From Mannheimia granulomatis (GTDB lineage: Bacteria; Pseudomonadota; Gammaproteobacteria; Enterobacterales; Pasteurellaceae): DNA of 12,438 bases. The position numbers were made by a program, and so were the translations under genes. Below are positions 6,395 through 12,438 of this stretch, one piece after another. The first letter of the stretch is position 1. The number at the start of each line of letters is the position of its first letter. The notes under the pieces are model-generated. The model was given only the letters and a program-made list of their open reading frames with translations. It was not told the DNA's origin and searched no databases. The stretch spans positions 2,312,501 through 2,324,938 of the forward strand of contig NZ_CP016614.1 in NCBI RefSeq assembly GCF_013377255.1, written 5' to 3'.

Positions 6395-8404
6395 TTGAGT
6401 TTTTTCAAAAAATTACAAACAGGGACTACTTTTAGAATGCCGGTATTTCTTCCTAGTGTCCTCTTTGTTAGCTTTGTTGCTATTTTCTGTATTGCTTTTC
6501 CAAGACAAGCACAAACTTCACTGGATAATATCAAAAATATTCTTTTCCAGAACTTTAGCTGGTTCTATATTTTTGCAGGCTCAGTCTTTTTTTTGTTCCT
6601 TATTTTTCTTTCTTTTAGCCGGCTAGGCGATATTAAATTAGGGGCTGACACCGATGAGCCTGAATTTGGTTTTGGTTCTTGGATTGCTATGCTATTTGCT
6701 GCCGGTATGGGGATTGGATTAATGTACTTTGGCGTAGCAGAACCAATATTACATTATCTGAAACCTGTCCAAGAAAATTTAACTGAATCAGAACGAATGA
6801 AAGAAGCGATGATGACAACCTTTTATCACTGGGGGATTCACGCCTGGGCAATTTATGGTGTCATTGCTTTAGCTCTTGCCTACTTTGGTTTTAGATATAA
6901 ATTATCTTTAACGATTCGTTCCGGATTTTACCCGTTATTAAAAAACCGTATTTCAGGTTTTTGGGGGCATGTAATTGATATTATTGCTCTTTGCAGCACT
7001 ATTTTTGGTTTAACTACTACACTAGGCTTTGGCGTAATGCAAGTAAATGCAGGATTTAATAATCTGGGTTTAATTGAAAATAGTAGTTTTGGCATTCTCG
7101 CTACCATTGTAGTCATCGCCATGACACTCGCTGTTTTATCCGCTATTTCCGGAGTCGGTAAAGGGGTTAAAATCTTAAGTGAGATCAATTTAACTCTTGC
7201 AGGTCTGCTGCTTGTTTTTGTTATTATTACAGGACCAACACTACTGCTTTTTTCAAGCCTTACTGAAAATTTAGGGTACTACTTCAGTTCTCTACTGGAA
7301 GTCAGCTTCCGTACTTTTGCTTACGAACCGGAACATCAAGGTTGGCTAAGTGGTTGGACAGTACTCTACTGGGCTTGGTGGGCTTCTTGGGCACCTTTTG
7401 TCGGTCTATTTATCGCAAAAATATCCAAAGGCAGAACTATCCGTGAATTTATTTTAGGGGTGTTATTTGTACCATCACTCTTTAATATTTTATGGATGAC
7501 TAGCTTTGGTGGCTCTGCAATTTGGTTAGATCAACAAACTGCGGGTGCATTAGCTGCAGTAAGTAGCAACACCGAGCAGCTACTATTTACCTTTTTTAGC
7601 TACTTACCTTTTGGCTCGATAATCTCCTTTATTGCCATTTTGGTAATTTCAATTTTCTTCATTACATCGGCAGACTCCGGTATTTTTGTACTCAACAATA
7701 TTGCCTCACAAGGGGAAGAAAATGCACCAAAATGGCAGACAGTCCTTTGGGGAGGGCTATTAGCCTTATTAGCCTTATCATTACTCTATTCAGGTGGATT
7801 GGCATCCCTCCAAACAATGACTCTGATTATCGCTCTCCCATTTACTTTCATTATGCTGATACTTTGTATCGGTTTATGGAAAGGCTTAATGGTAGATAAC
7901 CAATACTTCAATAAAAAATTCTCTCAAGGCAGCCAACATTGGGCAGGAAAAGATTGGAAACAACGCTTGGAAAAAATCATTAACCCAAGCAATAAACAAG
8001 ATGTTCGTCGCTTCTTTATTCAAGTTGCCAGACCTGCTTTTTTAGAATTAATAGATGAATTTGAAAGCTATGGTTTAACAGCAAAAATGAATTTCACAAA
8101 CGAGCAAAATCCAAAATTAGAATTTGAAGTAGTGAAAGAAAATTTACGCAATTTCATCTATGGTATTGAAAGCGTACCACGCCAATTATCTGATTTAGTT
8201 GTAGAGGATGATAACCTGCCAAATATTGAGGCAAATACTATTTATGAGCCTATTACTTACTTCTTAGATGGTAGAGAAGGTTATGACATACAATATATGA
8301 CTAAAGAAGAGCTTATTGCCGATGTGCTACAACAGTACGAACGCTTTATCAATTTGGCAATGGATAACTCACATAACTTAATGACAGCAGATGTCCAACT
8401 CTAG
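6395..8404 (+). CDS. betT: BCCT-family betaine/choline/carnitine transporter
   Basis: A 669-residue secondary transporter with about twelve membrane helices (roughly residues 15-500) and a hydrophilic C-terminal domain of about 170 residues. The family signature runs from WTVLYWAWWASWAPFVGLFIA (321-341) into KISKGRTIREF; its tryptophans line the betaine cage in BetP. The glycine-rich helix reads GMGIGLMYFGVAEP (104-117), as in sodium-coupled BetP, and not the GIGVDL form I recall for proton-coupled E. coli BetT. Length and the long tail resemble BetT-annotated proteins of Haemophilus. Substrate (choline or glycine betaine) is inferred only; no betaine synthesis genes are nearby. I chose the TTG start because AGGGAG lies 7 nt upstream; the next ATG (6437) would cut the N-terminus. 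Confidence 0.88.
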   Translation: MSFFKKLQTGTTFRMPVFLPSVLFVSFVAIFCIAFPRQAQTSLDNIKNILFQNFSWFYIFAGSVFFLFLIFLSFSRLGDIKLGADTDEPEFGFGSWIAMLFAAGMGIGLMYFGVAEPILHYLKPVQENLTESERMKEAMMTTFYHWGIHAWAIYGVIALALAYFGFRYKLSLTIRSGFYPLLKNRISGFWGHVIDIIALCSTIFGLTTTLGFGVMQVNAGFNNLGLIENSSFGILATIVVIAMTLAVLSAISGVGKGVKILSEINLTLAGLLLVFVIITGPTLLLFSSLTENLGYYFSSLLEVSFRTFAYEPEHQGWLSGWTVLYWAWWASWAPFVGLFIAKISKGRTIREFILGVLFVPSLFNILWMTSFGGSAIWLDQQTAGALAAVSSNTEQLLFTFFSYLPFGSIISFIAILVISIFFITSADSGIFVLNNIASQGEENAPKWQTVLWGGLLALLALSLLYSGGLASLQTMTLIIALPFTFIMLILCIGLWKGLMVDNQYFNKKFSQGSQHWAGKDWKQRLEKIINPSNKQDVRRFFIQVARPAFLELIDEFESYGLTAKMNFTNEQNPKLEFEVVKENLRNFIYGIESVPRQLSDLVVEDDNLPNIEANTIYEPITYFLDGREGYDIQYMTKEELIADVLQQYERFINLAMDNSHNLMTADVQL

Positions 8405-8427
8405 GTTAAGTTAATCCTCCACTATAA

Positions 8428-8485
8428 ACAAGCGGTTAGATTTTAATGGAAATTTGCAAAATTTCTGCTAAATCTAACCGCTTGT
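8428..8485. terminator. Nested dyad of two inverted uptake signals (bidirectional terminator)
   Basis: A perfect 16-bp inverted repeat, ACAAGCGGTTAGATTT (8428-8443) and its complement (8470-8485), encloses a second dyad GAAATTT-GCA-AAATTTC (8449-8465). Each outer arm starts with a complete uptake signal. It sits between convergent genes, 23 bp after the transporter stop and 3 bp after the methyltransferase stop, where a terminator is expected for both. T tracts are modest: ATTTT on the plus strand and TTTAT on the minus strand. Confidence 0.7.
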
Positions 8486-8488
8486 ATT

Positions 8489-8956
8489 TTAAAACCAACG
8501 TCTTACTTGCATTAAATAATCTGAATAACCTTTCCCAAATTTTTTCAACAAAATCTGTTCTTCCGGTTTAATCTGAAAATAGGTTACCAACCACATAAAG
8601 AGCGGCACAATAAACCATGCCGGTAACGATCCCAATAATAATGCCCAACTGATTAATCCCAACAATAACGCAAGATACATTGGATTTCGACTTTTGCGGT
8701 AAATCCCCCGATTTACAAGCCGATTGGTATTTTCAGGCTTAAAAGGACTGTAAGTCGTCTTTGCTTGATGTAAGGCACTGATTGCCAATGTAGCAATAAT
8801 ACCCGCACTTAAAGCCAGCAATGCCGCTAATATCAATATCATAATATGTTGATAATTAGGCAATTGGCTTGGGAAACAGTAAGCCAATAGCCACATGACT
8901 GCTGCACAGAACAAAAACCAAAGCGGAGGAGGAATTTTAAGTTTTAGCGAGTTCAC
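8489..8956 (-). CDS. Isoprenylcysteine carboxyl methyltransferase-family membrane protein
   Basis: A 155-residue integral membrane protein with three to four hydrophobic segments (about 12-29, 36-62, 95-110 and 113-128). Two conserved blocks place it in the ICMT/phospholipid methyltransferase-like group: GIYRKSRNPMYL (84-95) and PEEQILLKKFGKGYSDY...VRRW (131-154), which in the family contribute to S-adenosylmethionine binding. Bacteria have no prenylated CAAX proteins, so the substrate is unknown; lipid or small-molecule methylation are possibilities only. The start is GTG at 8956, 2 nt after the murJ stop; the overlapping ATG at 8958 runs straight into TGA. The only ribosome-binding candidate (AGGG) lies inside the murJ end, suggesting translational coupling. 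Confidence 0.8.
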   Translation of the reverse strand: MNSLKLKIPPPLWFLFCAAVMWLLAYCFPSQLPNYQHIMILILAALLALSAGIIATLAISALHQAKTTYSPFKPENTNRLVNRGIYRKSRNPMYLALLLGLISWALLLGSLPAWFIVPLFMWLVTYFQIKPEEQILLKKFGKGYSDYLMQVRRWF

Positions 8957-8958
8957 AT

Positions 8959-10533
8959 CTATGCTGCCCTAAGATCCTTTTTACGAATGCCTAATACAAA
9001 AACCATCGCAAAATAACTTCCCGCCGCTAACATCATCAACCAAACCAACCAATAAATTTTCTGCCATATTGTCATTACAACCCATAGCTCAATACTCGGC
9101 GTAAAATAGGCCAGTAATGCACCCATAATACAAACAGCAACTAATAGCTTTAACACAAAGACGAAGGTTTTCCGGCTCACTTTATAATAGCCGTTTTTTG
9201 ATAGTTGCAAATAAAGTAAGCTCACATTCACTAAAGCGGAACAAGCTGAAGCCAGAGCCAAGCCAATATAACCGAAAAACGGGGCGAAAGCCAAGCCGAA
9301 GCAGATATTGCTGATTGCCGCGATAATCCCCACCTTAACCGGCATTTTTGTATTTTGGTTAGCATAAAAACCGTTTGCCAATACACTAATCAGCATATAG
9401 CTATTTAACCCCAAACACATTACCCATAGCGGATAAGAAGTGGCTAATACATCTTCAAAGCTGAATTGCCCTCGCATGAACATTGTCATAATAATCGGTT
9501 GTGCCAATACAGCCATTCCAATCATGGCAGGAATTCCCAGTAGCAGTACCATTCTCACTCCCCAATCCATTGTGTTTTGGAAATCGGCAGCACGCTGCAT
9601 TTCAGTAAGCTCTTTATTTTTAGCGATGCGGGAAAGACTTGGTAGTACCACCGTTGAAATTGCAATACCAAATAAACCGAGCGGGAATTCAACTAAACGG
9701 TCGGCATAATACATCCAACTGATTGAGCCGGTAATTAAAAATGAGGCAATTACTTGGTTTAACAATAAATTAAGCTGGGTAACCGACACACCAAATAAGG
9801 CAGGAATCATTAATTTCCGAACTTTAGCGACCCCTTCATCTTTCCAAGCCCATTTTGGCTTCACCAACAATCCTTCTTTTTTCATAAAAGGAATTTGGAA
9901 TAAGAATTGTAACAAACCACCGAGGAATACCCCCCACGCCAACGCCACATCAGGGGAGTCAAAATAATCTCGACCAAGTAATGCTACTGCAATAATTGCC
10001 ACATTAAGCAACACCGGCGAAAACGCCATTACACCAAATTTTCCGATGGTATTAAGCACTGCTCCGGAAAGGGCAACAAAGGTGATAAACCACAAATAAG
10101 GGAAAGTAATTTTGAGTAAAAAGGAAGCTTGAGTAAATTTCTCGGCATTCGGACCATCATTGAGCCAATCTAAAAACCAACCTGTACCAAATAAGGCAGC
10201 CACAATCGGTGAGCCAATCATCGCAAACAAAGTGACAATCGTCACCAATCCACCCAATGTGCCTGAGACTTTAGCAATAAACTCTTGGGTTTTGTTAAGG
10301 TCATTATCAGCATTATATTCGGCCAACACCGGCACAAAGGCTTTGGAAAATGCCCCTTCGGCAAATAAACGCCGTAAAAAATTGGGAATACGGTTGGCAA
10401 ATAAGAAAATATCCGCACTCACCCCAGTACCAAGAATAGTTGCGACTACAATGTCACGAATTAATCCAAGCACCCTTGAAATTAACGTCATGCCGCTGAC
10501 GATCATGCCTGATCTTAAAAGTTTTTTACTCAT
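8959..10533 (-). CDS. murJ: Lipid II flippase
   Basis: A 524-residue MurJ (MviN) protein of the MOP exporter superfamily with about 14 membrane helices, close to E. coli MurJ (511). It moves undecaprenyl-linked lipid II from the inner to the outer face of the cytoplasmic membrane for peptidoglycan synthesis. Residues known to be essential in E. coli are present: Arg20 and Arg26 in SRVLGLIRD, Asp41, Arg54 in NFLRRLFAEGAFS, and Asp278-Arg279 in SWMYYADRLVEFPLG. The ATG at 10533 begins MSKKLLRSGM; no clear Shine-Dalgarno sequence precedes it. It is divergent from rpsT and precedes the methyltransferase gene by 2 nt, presumably on one transcript. Confidence 0.97.
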   Translation of the reverse strand: MSKKLLRSGMIVSGMTLISRVLGLIRDIVVATILGTGVSADIFLFANRIPNFLRRLFAEGAFSKAFVPVLAEYNADNDLNKTQEFIAKVSGTLGGLVTIVTLFAMIGSPIVAALFGTGWFLDWLNDGPNAEKFTQASFLLKITFPYLWFITFVALSGAVLNTIGKFGVMAFSPVLLNVAIIAVALLGRDYFDSPDVALAWGVFLGGLLQFLFQIPFMKKEGLLVKPKWAWKDEGVAKVRKLMIPALFGVSVTQLNLLLNQVIASFLITGSISWMYYADRLVEFPLGLFGIAISTVVLPSLSRIAKNKELTEMQRAADFQNTMDWGVRMVLLLGIPAMIGMAVLAQPIIMTMFMRGQFSFEDVLATSYPLWVMCLGLNSYMLISVLANGFYANQNTKMPVKVGIIAAISNICFGLAFAPFFGYIGLALASACSALVNVSLLYLQLSKNGYYKVSRKTFVFVLKLLVAVCIMGALLAYFTPSIELWVVMTIWQKIYWLVWLMMLAAGSYFAMVFVLGIRKKDLRAA

Positions 10534-10648
10534 AAATTTATCTGTTTAAATATTTAATCTCTGAATTTTACCCCGATCTCTGCCTGCGGATTCTAAACAA
10601 ACCCTTAGCTTTTTTCTCTCTTCCGTAAGAGGAAAGAAGGAGATATCA

Positions 10649-10706
10649 ACAAGCGGTTAAATTTCTGGAAATTTTTGCAAAAAATACAAAGAAGCAGACC
10701 GCTTGT
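10649..10706. repeat. Inverted pair of DNA uptake signals
   Basis: ACAAGCGGT at 10649-10657 (plus) faces its exact complement at 10698-10706, giving 9-bp arms around 40 bp that include the flank pattern AAATTTCTGGAAATTTTTGC usual for the Apl-type signal. No T tract follows either arm, and the flanking genes diverge, so a simple terminator role is not supported. Confidence 0.7.
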
Positions 10707-10768
10707 CACTCGATCCTAAAAATCGATCACAATTTTAGCAGTTTGTTATAGGAAAATCAGAAAAAAAC

Positions 10769-10777
10769 TGTTAAAAT
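10769..10777 (+). promoter_or_regulatory. rpsT promoter, extended -10
   Basis: TGTTAAAAT is an extended -10 element (TGn followed by TAAAAT). The -35 region is poor: TTGTTA at 10743 is too far away. The following CTCGCCC is a GC-rich discriminator, as expected for stringently controlled ribosomal genes. The start would fall near 10784, giving a leader of about 140 nt. Confidence 0.5.
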
Positions 10778-10782
10778 CTCGC

Positions 10783-10862
10783 CCTATCGTTTTCTTTTAG
10801 AAAAACGGTGTTATTTTCAAGCACGTGTCTCGTTGAAAATGAATTAAAAAACTACCGATAGG
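10783..10862 (+). promoter_or_regulatory. Structured rpsT 5' leader
   Basis: CCTATCG (10783-10789) can pair with CGATAGG (10856-10862), enclosing an inner 8-bp hairpin ATTTTCAA (10813-10820) against TTGAAAAT (10833-10840) with a 12-nt loop, and a third possible stem CGTTTT/AAAACG (10788-10807) that shares bases with the outer stem. S20 represses its own translation in E. coli, so this leader is a candidate regulatory structure. No structure prediction was run. Confidence 0.45.
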
Positions 10863-10923
10863 CAATATAAGCAAAAATTTTGTTTATATCTAATTTTTAC
10901 ACAGATATTTTAGGAGTTTGACC

Positions 10924-11187
10924 TTGGCTAATATCAAGTCAGCAAAAAAACGTGCGGTTCAATCTGAAAAACGCCGCCAACACAACGCAAGCCAACGCTC
11001 AATGATGCGTACATTCATCAAAAAAGTATACGCAGCAGTAGCAACAGGCGATAAAGCAGCAGCTCAAGCCGCTTTCGTTGAAATGCAAAAAGTTGTAGAC
11101 CGTATGGCGTCTAAAAACTTAATCCACGCTAACAAAGCAGCTAACCACAAATCTAAATTAGCAGCTCAAATCAAAAAATTAGCGTAA
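10924..11187 (+). CDS. rpsT: 30S ribosomal protein S20
   Basis: An 87-residue basic protein that binds 16S rRNA in the body of the small subunit. The sequence MANIKSAKKRAVQSEKRRQHNASQRSMMRTFIKKVYAA closely follows E. coli S20, which is also 87 residues. The start is TTG at 10924: AGGAG (10912-10916) lies 7 nt upstream, and E. coli rpsT likewise begins with UUG, a feature tied to its translational control. An in-frame TTG at 10918 would add two residues but sits only 1 nt from the ribosome binding site. Single-gene unit with its own promoter and terminator. Confidence 0.97.
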   Translation: MANIKSAKKRAVQSEKRRQHNASQRSMMRTFIKKVYAAVATGDKAAAQAAFVEMQKVVDRMASKNLIHANKAANHKSKLAAQIKKLA

Positions 11188-11203
11188 TATCGAACAGATA
11201 TGA

Positions 11204-11233
11204 AAAAGCCGACTATAACTAGTCGGTTTTTTT
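11204..11233. terminator. rpsT terminator (bidirectional shape)
   Basis: CCGACTA (11209-11215) and TAGTCGG (11220-11226) form a 7-bp stem with a TAAC loop, followed by seven T on the plus strand. The A run before the stem supplies a T tract on the minus strand too, so it could also back up termination of mscL. Confidence 0.88.
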
Positions 11234-11248
11234 CATTTTTAGCGTTTA

Positions 11249-11280
11249 GATAAAAGAAAAGGGCTGTAGTTACAGCCCTT
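11249..11280 (-). terminator. mscL terminator
   Basis: AAGGGCTGT (11259-11267) and ACAGCCCTT (11272-11280) form a 9-bp stem with a 4-nt loop, 17 bp after the mscL stop. On the minus strand it is followed by TTCTTTTATC. Together with the rpsT terminator it closes the convergent junction. Confidence 0.82.
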
Positions 11281-11297
11281 CAATCTTTAAATAATGA

Positions 11298-11693
11298 TTA
11301 TTTTTTCAATAAATCACGAATTTCTGTCAATAATTTCTCTTCTGCTGTTGGCTCAGCTGGAGCAGCTTCTTCAACCGGGGCTTTCTTCAGTGAATTAATC
11401 ACTTTCACCATACCGAATACCGCAATCGCAATAATTAAGAAATCAAATACGTTTTGAATAAATGCACCGTATTTAAGCATTACTGCTTCAGCACCTTCTT
11501 TAGCCGGAGCAATTTCGATAGCCAAATCTTTAAAATCCACACCGCCGATTAACCAACCGATTGGTGGCATCACGATGTCATTAACTAATGAAGAAACAAT
11601 TTTACCGAATGCACCGCCGATGATCACACCGACAGCCATATCAACTACATTGCCTTTTACTGCAAATTCACGAAACTCTTTTAAAATACTCAT
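11298..11693 (-). CDS. mscL: Large-conductance mechanosensitive channel
   Basis: A 131-residue inner-membrane channel that opens under extreme membrane tension to release solutes after osmotic downshock. It follows E. coli MscL closely: N-terminal helix MSILKEFREFAVKGN, TM1 about 15-45 with VGVIIGGAFGKIVSSLVNDIVMPP, a periplasmic loop, TM2 about 75-101 with YGAFIQNVFDFLI, and a C-terminal bundle ending LLTEIRDLLKK. The pore-constriction residue Leu19 of E. coli is Met19 here; Val23 is kept. I chose the ATG at 11693 because GAAGGA lies 7 nt upstream and the family starts with MSI; an in-frame ATG at 11708 would add five residues and overlap that site. Confidence 0.96.
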   Translation of the reverse strand: MSILKEFREFAVKGNVVDMAVGVIIGGAFGKIVSSLVNDIVMPPIGWLIGGVDFKDLAIEIAPAKEGAEAVMLKYGAFIQNVFDFLIIAIAVFGMVKVINSLKKAPVEEAAPAEPTAEEKLLTEIRDLLKK

Positions 11694-11728
11694 AGGGCTT
11701 TCCTTCAATTCAACTGGATTGTTTAAAT

Positions 11729-11747
11729 ATGATCTGCTTTAGATCAT
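11729..11747. promoter_or_regulatory. Perfect dyad in the mscL leader
   Basis: ATGATCTGCTTTAGATCAT is a 7-bp inverted repeat with a 5-nt centre, 36 bp before the mscL start. Its right half TTTAGATCAT is repeated at 11815-11824. It may be an operator or an RNA hairpin in the leader; the binding factor is unknown. Confidence 0.4.
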
Positions 11748-11756
11748 GGGTTGGCG

Positions 11757-11787
11757 ATTATAATCAAAATAGGTAAAAATTATAGCA
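11757..11787 (-). promoter_or_regulatory. Candidate mscL promoter
   Basis: On the minus strand TGCTATAAT (11787-11779) is a perfect -10 with an extended TGn. A second TATAAT (11762-11757) lies within the palindrome GATTATAATC downstream. No good -35 is present for either, which fits dependence on the extended -10 or an activator. Confidence 0.45.
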
Positions 11788-11810
11788 AATTTAACTAAAT
11801 TTACGTTTAT

Positions 11811-11824
11811 TTGATTTAGATCAT
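11811..11824. promoter_or_regulatory. FNR-like site between hemG and mscL
   Basis: TTGATTTAGATCAT matches the FNR consensus TTGAT-N4-ATCAA at 9 of 10 positions. Its centre lies about 45 bp upstream of the start expected from the extended -10 of mscL, near but not exactly at the usual -41.5 activation position. It lies 6 bp beyond the hemG stop, so it could only act on mscL. Confidence 0.4.
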
Positions 11825-11829
11825 TTTTA

Positions 11830-12357
11830 TTATAATCCATTGCTCAATAATTTGCCAAAATTCTCGACTTGTTGCCAATCAGTATATTCATATTCTTTGC
11901 TGGTGTCGGTATCTCCTTTGGTTATCTTCATAATAAAACGAATCATTATGCGATCAAAGGTTGTGTAACGAGGATAAAACAACGCTCCGGCAAAAACTTC
12001 AACATAGGTTGGCTGCCATTGAATTTTGGCTAAAAATTTTCGGATATAAGTATTTGTTTGCGGTGTATTACGGTTTGCTTTACGAGCAGTTAAATTCACC
12101 CCATAAAACGCCGTTTTTTTCCGGTTGAATATGTCGTAATATTGTTCAACAAATTGATACACCAACGGATTAAAATGCCCGTAGCGAATCGAGGCCCCAA
12201 TTACAATCTGATCGGCATTTGCAATTTTTTCAGCAAAATCGACCGCTTGATCTTTAAGAGAAATCAGCTCAACTTCATGAGTAATCACACTTGCCAATCG
12301 CTCGGCGATTTTTAGAGTTTGGCCATCAGTCGTAAAATAGAGAATTAAGGTTTTCAT
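11830..12357 (-). CDS. hemG: Menaquinone-dependent protoporphyrinogen IX dehydrogenase
   Basis: A 175-residue flavodoxin-like enzyme that oxidises protoporphyrinogen IX to protoporphyrin IX, the penultimate haem step, passing electrons through FMN to quinone at the membrane. Evidence: the N-terminal strand and phosphate loop MKTLILYFTTDGQT (1-14), GASIRYGHF (54-62), the HemG-specific long insert NLTARKANRNTPQTNTYIRKFL core (88-109), AGALFYPRY (123-131) and IMKITKGDTDTSKEYEYTDW (142-161), all matching E. coli HemG. The ATG has GGAAAG 6 nt upstream and follows the trkH stop by 1 nt, the trkH-hemG order known from E. coli. An uptake signal (TCAAGCGGT, 12242-12250) lies inside the gene at Asp-Gln-Ala-Val. 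Confidence 0.96.
   Translation of the reverse strand: MKTLILYFTTDGQTLKIAERLASVITHEVELISLKDQAVDFAEKIANADQIVIGASIRYGHFNPLVYQFVEQYYDIFNRKKTAFYGVNLTARKANRNTPQTNTYIRKFLAKIQWQPTYVEVFAGALFYPRYTTFDRIMIRFIMKITKGDTDTSKEYEYTDWQQVENFGKLLSNGL
12242..12250 (-). repeat. DNA uptake signal inside hemG
   Basis: The minus strand reads TCAAGCGGT, one mismatch from the full core, within coding sequence; the next bases CGATTTT resemble the AT-rich flank. It is the only intragenic copy I found in the window. Confidence 0.5.
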
Positions 12358-12358
12358 A

Positions 12359-12438
12359 TTAATCTTTCCAAAATACCGGACTTAAAATTACAAGTAGAGT
12401 AAATACTTCCAAACGTCCGCAAACCATTGCAAAGGTCA
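12359..12438 (-). CDS. trkH: Trk potassium uptake protein TrkH, C-terminal end (partial)
   Basis: The last 25 codons before the stop at 12361-12359 read TFAMVCGRLEVFTLLVILSP and then VFWKD. This matches the conserved C-terminus of TrkH, where GRLE(I/V)FTLLVL and a PxFW ending close the protein. TrkH is the membrane-spanning pore subunit of the Trk potassium uptake system, gated by TrkA. The rest of the gene lies beyond the right edge. The stop is 1 nt before the hemG ATG, so the two genes are almost certainly cotranscribed and probably translationally coupled. Confidence 0.88.
   Translation of the reverse strand, partial: TFAMVCGRLEVFTLLVILSPVFWKD

Larger units (their letters stand above)
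10534..10923. other. Divergent murJ-rpsT control region, no gene
   Basis: The 390-bp gap contains no supportable coding sequence. Seen within it: a TAAAAT box on the minus strand at 10570-10565 without a good -35 (possible murJ -10), a CTCTT-N4-AAGAG hairpin near 10617-10630, two inverted uptake signals at 10649-10706, a CTAAAA-N11-TTTTAG dyad at 10716-10738, an extended -10 for rpsT at 10769-10777 and a structured rpsT leader at 10783-10862. Confidence 0.7.

Noticed and set aside
10160..10549. 129-codon frame antisense to the 5' part of murJ
   Set aside because: Fully inside murJ on the other strand, low-complexity composition expected from reverse reading of hydrophobic codons, and no family resemblance.
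10617..10630. CTCTT-N4-AAGAG hairpin as terminator or attenuator
   Set aside because: Short stem with a mismatch on extension, no T tract in a useful direction; not supportable as a separate feature.
10953..10961. Haemophilus influenzae-type uptake signal in rpsT
   Set aside because: The sequence is ACGTGCGGT, one mismatch from AAGTGCGGT, encodes a conserved S20 stretch, and no perfect copy exists elsewhere in the window.
1..12438. Mobile element, CRISPR array, toxin-antitoxin, phage or defence system
   Set aside because: All coding space is filled by conserved housekeeping or transport genes; no transposase, integrase, regularly spaced direct repeats, tRNA-associated attachment site or abrupt change in composition was seen.

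Overview
This window reads as ordinary core chromosome of a Pasteurellaceae bacterium. The best match is the branch using the Actinobacillus pleuropneumoniae-type DNA uptake signal (ACAAGCGGT), which includes Actinobacillus, Mannheimia, Bibersteinia and Haemophilus ducreyi. The basis is AT-rich gammaproteobacterial DNA, about eight copies of that signal or one-mismatch versions of it, no perfect Haemophilus influenzae-type AAGTGCGGT, and protein sequences close to E. coli and Haemophilus orthologues. The species cannot be fixed from this alone.

Layout, left to right. Positions 1-520 hold the 5' end of a 16S rRNA gene on the minus strand, with its leader (processing-box sequence, boxA, a 12-bp hairpin) and a strong UP-element promoter. 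Positions 652-4030 hold the minus-strand frdABCD operon (anaerobic fumarate reductase), closed by a hairpin terminator. A 325-bp divergent control region with FNR/CRP-like and palindromic sites separates frdA from epmA (EF-P lysylation), as in E. coli. Then come rarD (EamA-type permease) and a BCCT-family betaine/choline transporter, all on the plus strand. A large nested dyad built from two inverted uptake signals separates the transporter from a minus-strand pair: murJ (lipid II flippase) followed 2 nt later by an isoprenylcysteine-methyltransferase-like membrane protein with a GTG start. A 390-bp divergent region with a second inverted uptake-signal pair and a structured leader precedes rpsT (S20, TTG start). 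After converging terminators come minus-strand mscL, hemG and the last 25 codons of trkH.

Functional links: HemG passes electrons from protoporphyrinogen to menaquinone, and FrdABCD can reoxidise menaquinol with fumarate, so haem synthesis and fumarate respiration are linked under anaerobiosis. TrkH (K+ uptake), MscL (emergency solute release) and the BCCT carrier (compatible solute uptake) are all osmotic-balance functions, though they sit in separate transcription units.

No mobile element, CRISPR array, toxin-antitoxin pair, defence locus or clearly novel gene system is visible. The items worth a second look are regulatory: the paired uptake-signal dyads, the structured rpsT leader, the operator-like palindromes upstream of frdA and mscL, and the tightly coupled murJ-methyltransferase pair.
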